DNA of 64,000 bases from NCBI GenBank assembly GCA_934561395.1, contig CAKTGF010000005.1:1-64000 (forward strand), written 5' to 3'. Origin of the DNA: an uncultured Eubacterium sp. (GTDB taxonomy: Bacteria > Bacillota > Clostridia > Oscillospirales > Acutalibacteraceae). The first letter of the stretch is position 1. Each line of letters starts with the position of its first letter. Shown here piece after piece: positions 57,298 through 64,000 of the stretch. A program made the position numbers and the translations under genes. The notes under the pieces are model-generated. The model was not told where the DNA came from, made no database searches, and saw only the letters and a program-made list of their open reading frames with translations.

Positions 57298-58473
57298 ATG
57301 ACAGAATACAAGTTAAAATACGGATGCAATCCAAACCAAAACCCGGCACGCATTCACATGGACGGCGCCCAGCTCCCCTTTGAGGTAATCAACGGTGCAG
57401 CAGGCTACATTAATTTGCTTGACGCTTTTAACAGCTGGCAGCTTGTTAAGGAGCTTAAGGAGGCAACAGGGCTTCCCAGCGCAGCAAGTTTTAAGCATGT
57501 TTCTCCGGCAGGAGCAGCAGTGGCACAGCCCCTCAGCGAGGTTGACCGCAAGGTTTGCATGGTGCCCGAGGGCTTGGAGCTTTCGCCCATTGCTCAGGCT
57601 TATGTAAGAGCAAGGAGCTGCGACAGGCAGTCCTCATTCGGCGATTTTGTTGCATTGTCGGATACTTGCGACGCATCTGTTGCAAAATTCCTGCAAAAGG
57701 AGGTTTCTGACGGTATAATCGCTCCAGATTACACCGATGAGGCCCTTGAAATTCTCAAGGCAAAAAGGCGTGGCAATTTCCTTATTATCAAAATGGACGC
57801 CGACTATGTTCCCCCTGAGATGGAAACAAAGCAGGTTTTCGGCATTAAGTTTGAGCAAAAGCGCAACAACGCAAAAATCACTATGGATTTGTTCAACGAT
57901 ATGCCCACAAAGGTTAAGGATATTCCGGAAATTGCAAAAATCGACCTGCTCATTTCAATGATTACTTTAAAATATACACAGTCAAACTCTGTTGTTTATG
58001 CACAGGGCGGCCAAACACTGGGTGTTGGTGCAGGTCAGCAAAGCCGTATTTTGTGCACAAGAATGGCAGGCAGCAAGGCAGATATGCTTTGGCTCAGAAG
58101 AAACGAAAAGGTGCTTAATCTTCCTTTCATTGACGGTATCCGCAAGTGCGACGCCGACAATGCAATCGACCTTTATATAAGCGACGATTATCATGAACTT
58201 TTAGAGGACGGCGTATGGCAAAGATACTTTACCGAAAAGCCCAAGCCCTTTACCGCTGAGGAAAAGGAAGAATGGCACAAAAAAATGGATAATGTTGCAC
58301 TTGGCTCAGACGCCTTTTTCCCGTTTGAGGATAATATTGAGCGTGCCGTTAAATCGGGCGTTAAATACATTGCCCAGCCGGGCGGCTCTGTAAGAGATGC
58401 AAATGTTATTGAATGCTGTGACAAGCACTCAATTGCAATGGCTATGACCGGCATCAGATTATTCCACCACTAA
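57298..58473 (+). CDS. Stand-alone AICAR formyltransferase (PurH C-terminal type)
   Basis: A 391-residue enzyme that formylates AICAR to FAICAR in purine synthesis. It has the transformylase landmarks LKYGCNPNQNPARI, SFKHVSPAGAAVA, SCDRQSSFGDFVALSD, GQQSRILCTRMAGSKAD and AQPGGSVRD, and lacks the IMP cyclohydrolase (MGS-like) N-terminal domain of normal 510-residue PurH. Such single-domain forms are known in some Clostridia, so this is not a truncation: its start follows ACGAGG and nothing precedes it. A separate IMP cyclohydrolase must be encoded elsewhere. Confidence 0.93.
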   Translation: MTEYKLKYGCNPNQNPARIHMDGAQLPFEVINGAAGYINLLDAFNSWQLVKELKEATGLPSAASFKHVSPAGAAVAQPLSEVDRKVCMVPEGLELSPIAQAYVRARSCDRQSSFGDFVALSDTCDASVAKFLQKEVSDGIIAPDYTDEALEILKAKRRGNFLIIKMDADYVPPEMETKQVFGIKFEQKRNNAKITMDLFNDMPTKVKDIPEIAKIDLLISMITLKYTQSNSVVYAQGGQTLGVGAGQQSRILCTRMAGSKADMLWLRRNEKVLNLPFIDGIRKCDADNAIDLYISDDYHELLEDGVWQRYFTEKPKPFTAEEKEEWHKKMDNVALGSDAFFPFEDNIERAVKSGVKYIAQPGGSVRDANVIECCDKHSIAMAMTGIRLFHH

Positions 58474-58510
58474 TTCATATATTTACATATATTAAAGGAG
58501 ATATTTTGTT

Positions 58511-59785
58511 ATGATTAGAGCTATTGTAGGCGCTAACTGGGGCGATGAGGGAAAAGGTAAAATTACCGATATGTTTGCTCAGCAGAGCGACATTGTAATT
58601 CGCTTTCAGGGCGGTGCAAACGCAGGCCACACAATTATTAACGAGCACGGCAGATTTGCTCTTCATCTTATGCCGTCAGGCGTGTGCTACGACCACACCA
58701 CCTGCATTATCGGCAACGGCGTAGCCCTTGATATTAACAAGTTCATCAACGAGCTTGAGGATGTTAAAAAGGCAGGCCTTAACCCAAAGCTGCTTGTTAG
58801 CGAGAGGGCGCAAATTCTTATGCCTTATCACATTTTGCTTGATACATACGAGGAGGAAAGATTGGGTAAAAACGCTTTCGGCTCAACAAAAAGCGGCATT
58901 GCCCCCTTCTTTGCAGATAAATACAGCAAAATCGGTATTCAGGTTAACGAGCTTTTTGACGAGGAAACCCTCAGAGCAAAGCTTAAAAATATATGCACAC
59001 TTAAAAACCTTACATTGGAGCATGTTTACCACAAGCCTTTGCTTGATGAGGAGGAGCTTTTCAACACCTGTATGGAATACAAGGAGAAAATCGCACCCTA
59101 TGTTTGCGATACTCACAAGTTTATTGCAGACGCCATCAAGGAGGGCAAAAACATTTTGCTTGAGGGTCAGTTAGGCACACTTAAGGACCCCGATTTCGGC
59201 ATTTATCCCATGGTTACATCATCATCAACCCTTGCAGGCTACGGCGCAGTGGGCGCAGGAATACCTCCCCACAAGATTGAGGATATTGTTGTTGTTACAA
59301 AGGCTTATTCCTCGGCAGTAGGCGCAGGCGAGTTTGTATCTGAAATATTCGGCGACGAGGCTCAGGAGCTGCGTATTCACGGCGGCGACAAAGGCGAATT
59401 CGGCGCCACCACAGGCAGGCCACGCCGTGTTGGTTGGTTTGACTGTGTTGCATCACGCTACGGCATTGAGTGCCAGGGCGCAACCCAGGTTGTAATGACA
59501 GCCCTTGACTGCCTCAGCTACCTTGAGGAAATTAAGGTTTGCGTTGGCTATGAGATTGACGGTCAGGTAACCAAGGACTTCCCCACAACACCAACCCTTA
59601 AAAAGGCAAAGCCCGTATTTAAAACATTAAAGGGCTGGCATTGCGATATTCGTGGCATTAAAAACTATGAGGACCTTCCCCAAGAGGCAAGGGATTATGT
59701 TGAGTTCATTGAAAGCGAGCTCGGCCACAAAATCACAATGGTTTCAAACGGCCCCGAAAGAGAAGCAATTATTTTCAGAAAGTAA
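58511..59785 (+). CDS. purA: Adenylosuccinate synthetase
   Basis: Joins IMP and aspartate using GTP, the first step to AMP. The 424-residue protein has the P-loop-like GANWGDEGKGKITD, GGANAGHTI, STKSGIAPFFADKYS, EGQLGTLKDPDFG, and the C-terminal GRPRRVGWFDCV. Length is that of bacterial PurA. It lies 37 bp after the AICAR formyltransferase gene and is read with it; GGAG precedes the ATG. Confidence 0.97.
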   Translation: MIRAIVGANWGDEGKGKITDMFAQQSDIVIRFQGGANAGHTIINEHGRFALHLMPSGVCYDHTTCIIGNGVALDINKFINELEDVKKAGLNPKLLVSERAQILMPYHILLDTYEEERLGKNAFGSTKSGIAPFFADKYSKIGIQVNELFDEETLRAKLKNICTLKNLTLEHVYHKPLLDEEELFNTCMEYKEKIAPYVCDTHKFIADAIKEGKNILLEGQLGTLKDPDFGIYPMVTSSSTLAGYGAVGAGIPPHKIEDIVVVTKAYSSAVGAGEFVSEIFGDEAQELRIHGGDKGEFGATTGRPRRVGWFDCVASRYGIECQGATQVVMTALDCLSYLEEIKVCVGYEIDGQVTKDFPTTPTLKKAKPVFKTLKGWHCDIRGIKNYEDLPQEARDYVEFIESELGHKITMVSNGPEREAIIFRK

Positions 59786-59797
59786 TAATGCATTATT

Positions 59798-59827
59798 AAA
59801 CGGCTCAAGCAAATGCTTGAGCCGTTT
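59798..59827 (+). terminator. Terminator of purA (repeat copy 1)
   Basis: AAACGGCTCAAGCA and TGCTTGAGCCGTTT form a perfect 14-bp stem with an AA loop. The same hairpin returns at 60094. Confidence 0.75.
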
Positions 59828-59936
59828 AGACTGTCGATAAAGGCTCTGAAACACGCCAAAGTTGTTTTGTAAAACATTAAATATATGGATGGGCAATCCT
59901 ATACCGAAACAAAATTTTATAACGACATAATTCAAA

Positions 59937-59973
59937 GAAAATCGCCGCAAACATCGAGTTTGCGGCGATTTTG
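59937..59973. terminator. Terminator-like hairpin in the purA-hpt gap
   Basis: AAATCGCCGCAAA pairs with TTTGCGGCGATTT around CATCGAG, with A- and T-runs on both sides. No gene ends next to it; it may belong to a repeat element. Confidence 0.6.
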
Positions 59974-60061
59974 GCGTTTTTCGTTTTTTGCTCACAAGCG
60001 GTACCGGCGTACAGCATAGTTCGCAAGAAAACGAAATTCAGAACCATTCTCAACAGCCCCA

Positions 60062-60122
60062 CAGCGTGCCGAAAAGACTTTTTCGACACGCTGACGGCTC
60101 AAGCAAATGCTTGAGCCGTTTT
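60062..60122. repeat. Double-hairpin intergenic repeat
   Basis: CAGCGTG...GAAAA...TTTTTC...CACGCTG (60062-60093) is followed at once by ACGGCTCAAGCA-AA-TGCTTGAGCCGT (60094-60119) and a T-run. The second hairpin is the same as the purA terminator at 59798-59827. No gene is visible in the whole gap 59786-60169; it is made up of these hairpins. Confidence 0.7.
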
Positions 60123-60131
60123 TGCATAACA

Positions 60132-60159
60132 AAACACCCATTGGTTGCAATGGGTGTTT
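60132..60159 (-). terminator. Terminator of the nucleoside-transport/hpt operon
   Basis: AAACACCCATTG (60132-60143) pairs with CAATGGGTGTTT (60148-60159). It lies 10 bases beyond the hpt stop on the minus strand. Confidence 0.75.
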
Positions 60160-60169
60160 AATTGTTTCA

Positions 60170-60715
60170 TTATTCGTAAATCTCTCTTTTAAGAGCACCG
60201 ATATAAGGAATGTTCCTGTATTTTTGGTCATAGTCAAGGCCATAGCCCACAACAAATTCATCAGGTACATCGCAGCCCACATAATCAGGGTGCAGGTCAA
60301 CAACTCTGCGCTCCGGCTTATCAAGCAGGGTAACAATAGAAATGCTGTTTGCACCCCTTGCGCCGATTAAATGCCTTACATAATCAAGGGTTCTGCCCGA
60401 GTCGAGAATATCCTCAACCAAAAGAATATCGTAGCCCTCAAGGTTAATATCAATATCCTTTACAATTTTAACCGCACCTGACGAGGTTGTGCCGCTGCCG
60501 TAGCTTGAAACAGCAAGAAAATCAAGCTTAAGGGGTAAATCAATATACCTTGTTAAATCGGTCATAAAATAAATTGAACCTTTTAATATACCCACAACCA
60601 AAAGGTTTTTACCCTGAAAATCCTTTGTGATTTGAGCGCCGAGGCGCTTATTTATCTCCCTAAGCTCCTCTTCTGTAACAAGAACCTGTGAAATGTCGCT
60701 GTCAAGCATTGTCAT
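60170..60715 (-). CDS. hpt: Hypoxanthine phosphoribosyltransferase
   Basis: Turns hypoxanthine and guanine plus PRPP into IMP and GMP. The 181-residue protein has the PRPP motif LLVEDILDSGRTLDYV, LKLDFLAVSSYGSGTTSSG (flexible loop) and the C-terminal PDEFVVGYGLDYDQKYRNIPYIG. Length is typical. It follows the nucleoside ABC permease gene by 2 bp, so uptake and salvage are co-expressed. Confidence 0.96.
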   Translation of the reverse strand: MTMLDSDISQVLVTEEELREINKRLGAQITKDFQGKNLLVVGILKGSIYFMTDLTRYIDLPLKLDFLAVSSYGSGTTSSGAVKIVKDIDINLEGYDILLVEDILDSGRTLDYVRHLIGARGANSISIVTLLDKPERRVVDLHPDYVGCDVPDEFVVGYGLDYDQKYRNIPYIGALKREIYE

Positions 60716-60717
60716 AG

Positions 60718-61698
60718 TTAACGCTCCTCCCTAAAGTACGAAAGTCCCAGTGACGCAGGACCTTGATTTTCTTTTTTCTTTCTTGCACTTACAATAACAA
60801 GAACAAGAATTGTAACAACATAAGGCAGCATTTGAATGATGGGAATATATGTCATAGGAACGCTGATATAATTTGACAAAATGTAAAGCGCACCGAAAAC
60901 ATAGGAGCCTAAAATTGCAAGACCCGGTTTCCATGTTGCAAAAATTACAATTGCGATAGCAAGCCAGCCTCTGTCGCCAAAGCCGTTGTTTGACCAAATG
61001 CCGTTGCTGTAATCCATAACATAATAAAGTCCGCCCAAGCCGGCAATAACGCCGCCTATACAGGTTGCCGCATATTTGTATGCGTTAACATTTATACCTG
61101 CCGCATCAGCTGTTGCAGGGTTTTCGCCCACAGCCCTAAGCTGCAAGCCAACCTTTGTTTTTCTTAAAATAAAGCCGCAAACCAAAGCAATAACAATTGC
61201 CAAATACACCATAAAGCCGTATGAGAAGAACATTTGACCAAAGGCGCTCATATCGCTTGCAAAGGGTAATGTCTTTTTATAAGCACCTGCGATTTCGCCG
61301 AGAGCAAGGAAAGGAACATCGCTCTTTAAAACCTTGATAAGAGAGCCGCCGAAGAAGTTGCCGAAGCCAACGCCGAAGGTGGTAATTGCAAGACCTGTTA
61401 CATTTTGGTTTGCACGAAGGGTTACTGTTAAAAAGCAATAAAGCAGCGAAACCAAAAGCGAGCCGAAAACGCTTGATAACAGCGGAATAAGCACTGCCAA
61501 AAACGGGTTAACAAAATCGGTGTTTGTTTGATAGAAAAATCCGCCGATAACGCCTGAAATTGCACCCACATACATAATACCGGGGATACCCAGGTTAAGG
61601 TTGCCCGATTTTTCTGTTAAAATTTCGCCTGTTGCGCCGTAGAGCAAAGGAGTACCCTGCATTATCGCACGGGAAATAAATTGAAACGCTAAATCCAT
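60718..61698 (-). CDS. Nucleoside ABC transporter permease 2
   Basis: A 326-residue inner-membrane permease of the BMP/RbsC-like group (YufQ/NupQ-type), with about ten helices, EKSGNLNLGIPGIMYVGA near the start, the VGENPATADAAGINVNAYK coupling loop, and GDRGWLAIAIVIFATWKPG. It forms the channel with the permease encoded just before. The ATG at 61698 is used (GAGGAGGAG before it); one base separates it from the stop of permease 1. Confidence 0.9.
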   Translation of the reverse strand: MDLAFQFISRAIMQGTPLLYGATGEILTEKSGNLNLGIPGIMYVGAISGVIGGFFYQTNTDFVNPFLAVLIPLLSSVFGSLLVSLLYCFLTVTLRANQNVTGLAITTFGVGFGNFFGGSLIKVLKSDVPFLALGEIAGAYKKTLPFASDMSAFGQMFFSYGFMVYLAIVIALVCGFILRKTKVGLQLRAVGENPATADAAGINVNAYKYAATCIGGVIAGLGGLYYVMDYSNGIWSNNGFGDRGWLAIAIVIFATWKPGLAILGSYVFGALYILSNYISVPMTYIPIIQMLPYVVTILVLVIVSARKKKENQGPASLGLSYFREER

Positions 61699-61699
61699 A

Positions 61700-62806
61700 T
61701 TACTTCTCCTCCTCTGCAACTTTTGACTTGCCTCTAAAGTGAATTTCGTAGTTAATGAAAAATTCACAGCCGATAATAAAGAAAAGAATGATTCCCGTTA
61801 AAATTTCGGAAAAGTCTGCATTAAGACCGAATTTTGAGGAAACCTCGTCGGCACCTCTTTCAAGGAACACCAACAGCAGCGAGGTTAACACCATAACAAT
61901 GGGGTTAAACTTTGCAAGCCACGATACCATAATTGCGGTAAAGCCCCTGCCGTCGGCAAGGTTTGAGCCGATGGAGTGTGATGAACCGCCAACCAGCAAA
62001 AGGCCTGCAACACCGCAGATAGCGCCTGAAAGAGCCATGGTTCTTACGATAACTTTTTTAACATTAATGCCGATATATCTTGCAGTGTTTTCGCTTTCGC
62101 CGACTACCGAGATTTCGTAGCCGTGCTTGCTGTATTTAAGATAAACATAAAGCAAAATCGTAAGCACCGCAACAATAAGAATGTTCAGCAAATAGTTTGT
62201 GTGGAAAATTTGCGGGAACCAGCCGTGTGACAATAAATCCGGGCCAACAACATTTGAGCCTGATTTATCAGCTATTTTAAGGAAATATTCAATAAGCTGA
62301 ATTACCACATAGTTCATCATAAGGGTAAACAGGGTTTCGTTTGTGCCCCAATGAGCCTTAAAGAATGCAGGAATAACCGCCCAAATTGCAGCAGATGCAA
62401 TTGCACAAACGGTCATTATTAAAATAAGCACGCCCTCAGGCACCTTGCCGCCCAAATAAAACATACACATGGCGGTGGTTAAAGCGCCCATAAGCACCTG
62501 ACCCTCGGCGCCGATATTCCAAAATCGCATTCTGAACGCAGGAGTAACCGCAAGGGATACGCAAAGCAAAATTGCAATTTCGTGAATGGTAACCAAAAGC
62601 CTGCCGTTGCCGAAAGCACCGTAAACAATAGTCTTGAAAATTGAAACCGGGTCATCTCCGGTGAAAACCTTGGTAACAATGCCGCAAACGATAAGCGCCA
62701 ATACAATTGCAATTGCTCTGACCAAAATTCCTGTTTTTAACGAAACATCGGTGCGCTTGGAAATACGAATAAGCGGTTCCCTGTTTTTAGTCTTGCTTGC
62801 CAACAT
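61700..62806 (-). CDS. Nucleoside ABC transporter permease 1
   Basis: A 368-residue permease of the same family (YufP-like): about ten helices, FWNIGAEGQVLMGALTTAM near the middle, VVGESENTARYIGINVKKV coupling loop and SNLADGRGFTAIMVSWLAKFNP. Starts at ATG 62806 with GGGAGG 5 bases before. It overlaps the ATPase gene end by 20 bases. Together with the ATPase and a substrate-binding lipoprotein probably encoded beyond the right edge, it would import purine nucleosides. Confidence 0.9.
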   Translation of the reverse strand: MLASKTKNREPLIRISKRTDVSLKTGILVRAIAIVLALIVCGIVTKVFTGDDPVSIFKTIVYGAFGNGRLLVTIHEIAILLCVSLAVTPAFRMRFWNIGAEGQVLMGALTTAMCMFYLGGKVPEGVLILIMTVCAIASAAIWAVIPAFFKAHWGTNETLFTLMMNYVVIQLIEYFLKIADKSGSNVVGPDLLSHGWFPQIFHTNYLLNILIVAVLTILLYVYLKYSKHGYEISVVGESENTARYIGINVKKVIVRTMALSGAICGVAGLLLVGGSSHSIGSNLADGRGFTAIMVSWLAKFNPIVMVLTSLLLVFLERGADEVSSKFGLNADFSEILTGIILFFIIGCEFFINYEIHFRGKSKVAEEEK

Positions 62807-64000
62807 CAGCACCTCCCGTCTTTGTCATTAACAATCCTATTTCTTCCTTGGTGGTTTTTCTTGCGTCTAACACACCTGTAACCTTGCCCGAGCACATAAC
62901 AACAATTCTGTCGCAAAGCTGCAAAAGAACATCCAAATCCTCGCCTACAAAAATAACGGCAACGCCCTCGTCCTTTTGCTGGTTAAGCAGGTTATAAATG
63001 GTGTATGATGAGTTAATATCAAGTCCTCTTACGGGATATGCAACCATCAATACCTTTGGCTGAAGTGCTATCTCTCTGCCCACAAGCACCTTTTGAATGT
63101 TACCGCCGGAAAGACGCCTTACAGGGGTGTTGGGGCTTGGGGTAACAACCTCAAGCTCGTTAATAATATCGTCAGCCTTATTTTTTGGGGCTTTTCTGTT
63201 TAAGAAGGCGCTTTTGCCCTCTTTATATGAACGGAGCATTACATTATCGATAATATCCATATTACCTACAAGACCCATGCCCAGTCTGTCCTCAGGCACA
63301 AAGGAAAGGGCAATGCCCAAATTTCTGATTTCCTTTGGAGTTTTTCCCACAAGCTGCTGTGGGCCAAGCTCGTCAGGCTTATAAAGAATACTTGATTTTT
63401 TAGTGGTTGTTTGCAGGCCTGCAATTGATTCCAGCAGCTCCTTTTGGCCGCAGCCGGAAATACCTGCAATGCCCAAAATCTCGCCGCCGTAGGCAGTGAA
63501 CTCCACATTGTCAAGAGCCAGTGAGCCGTCCTTTTTAACAACGGAAAGATTTTCGATAACAAGCCTTTCCTTTGTGTTTTCAGGCTCGTCACGATGAATG
63601 TTAAGCTCAATCTTTTGGCCGACCATCATTTCTGTAAGAGATTGCTCTGTAGCGTCCTTGGTATCAACGGTACCAACAAGCTCGCCCTTACGCAGGGTTG
63701 TTACCCTGTCAGAAATTTCCAGCACCTCGTTAAGCTTATGTGTAATTATAATAATCGACTTACCGTCCTCACGCATTTTGCGGAGAACATCGAATAATTT
63801 TCTTGTTTCCTGAGGTGTTAAAACCGCAGTGGGCTCGTCAAGAATAAGAATATCCGCACCCCTGTATAACACCTTGATAATTTCAACTGTCTGCTTTTCA
63901 GAAACAGACATTTCGTATATTTTTTTGTTTAAATCGACTGCAAAGCCGTATTTTTCGGTAATTGCTTTTACCCGTTTTTTGGATTCTTTTAAATTGAACT
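62787..64000 (-). CDS. Nucleoside ABC transporter ATPase (partial, runs off right edge)
   Basis: The frame stays open to the window edge, reading FNLKESKKRVKAITEKYGFA before the signature YEMSVSEKQTVEI, so its N-terminus with the first Walker A lies outside. The first half has Walker B ADILILDEPTAVLTP; the second ABC domain has a degenerate Walker A (GISGCGQKELLESIAG, Gln in place of Lys), a signature LSGGNIQKVLVG and Walker B VLMVAYPVRGLD. This two-domain layout with a weak second site is normal for RbsA/YufO-type sugar and nucleoside importers. Confidence 0.93.
   Translation of the reverse strand, partial: FNLKESKKRVKAITEKYGFAVDLNKKIYEMSVSEKQTVEIIKVLYRGADILILDEPTAVLTPQETRKLFDVLRKMREDGKSIIIITHKLNEVLEISDRVTTLRKGELVGTVDTKDATEQSLTEMMVGQKIELNIHRDEPENTKERLVIENLSVVKKDGSLALDNVEFTAYGGEILGIAGISGCGQKELLESIAGLQTTTKKSSILYKPDELGPQQLVGKTPKEIRNLGIALSFVPEDRLGMGLVGNMDIIDNVMLRSYKEGKSAFLNRKAPKNKADDIINELEVVTPSPNTPVRRLSGGNIQKVLVGREIALQPKVLMVAYPVRGLDINSSYTIYNLLNQQKDEGVAVIFVGEDLDVLLQLCDRIVVMCSGKVTGVLDARKTTKEEIGLLMTKTGGADVGKQD

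Overview
The window looks like the chromosome of a gut-type, low-to-mid GC member of the Clostridia (Eubacteriales, Firmicutes). Supporting signs are strong Firmicutes promoters (TTGACA-N17-TATAAT type) and AGGAGG ribosome sites, a LexA of the Firmicutes type, DegV, DUF1846 and GPH-symporter genes, a stand-alone AICAR formyltransferase, and many glycan-use genes. No rRNA or CRISPR array is present. The order given here is by position; most of the left half is read on the minus strand.

Left edge (1-500): the end of an integrated element, with an excisionase-type gene running off the edge, a direct-repeat/inverted-repeat arm region, and the 3' half of a tRNA-Arg(CCT) that marks the attachment site. 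514-6150: a complete fructose PTS operon (fruR-fruK-fruA-ptsH-ptsI) with a promoter carrying two TGACTG repeats 10 bp apart. 6400-7930: a MATE exporter behind a leader that contains an intrinsic terminator. 7958-16960: eight tightly packed genes that read as a sulfoquinovose (SQ) degradation operon of the transaldolase (SFT) type: GH31 sulfoquinovosidase, SF transaldolase, SLA-reductase-like dehydrogenase, cupin isomerase, an extra FucI-like isomerase, a TauE/SafE exporter, a ROK regulator and a GPH importer, behind one strong promoter with a perfect palindromic operator.

17000-23630: a plus-strand block with a different base style (G/C-rich codons), which starts beside a decayed cupin fragment. 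It holds an alpha/beta hydrolase, a pseudo-kinase plus kinase pair, a NarL-type response regulator and a secreted protein. The regulator and secreted-protein genes share an 18-bp promoter motif. 23750-30320: a TerY-P-like triad (kinase, VWA, PP2C phosphatase) joined to four single-pass membrane proteins, three of them paralogues. 30394-42750: ilvE, a DUF218 protein, GH29 and GH38 glycosidases, a Cof-type phosphatase, cysK, rplM-rpsI with a duplicated terminator, and a macro-domain/VWA pair.

42770-64000: mainly housekeeping: pyrG with a leader terminator, DUF1846, a membrane-anchored protein with a second GPH transporter, birA, degV, a dCMP deaminase, an Mrp ATPase, lexA, two tRNAs, a tandem pair of ATP-grasp ligases, purine genes (AICAR formyltransferase, purA), and a salvage operon (BMP-type nucleoside ABC transporter plus hpt) running off the right edge. 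The most interesting parts are the SQ operon with a variant sulfonate-binding residue and a second isomerase, the membrane-extended TerY-P locus, and the two-component system with its shared promoter motif.
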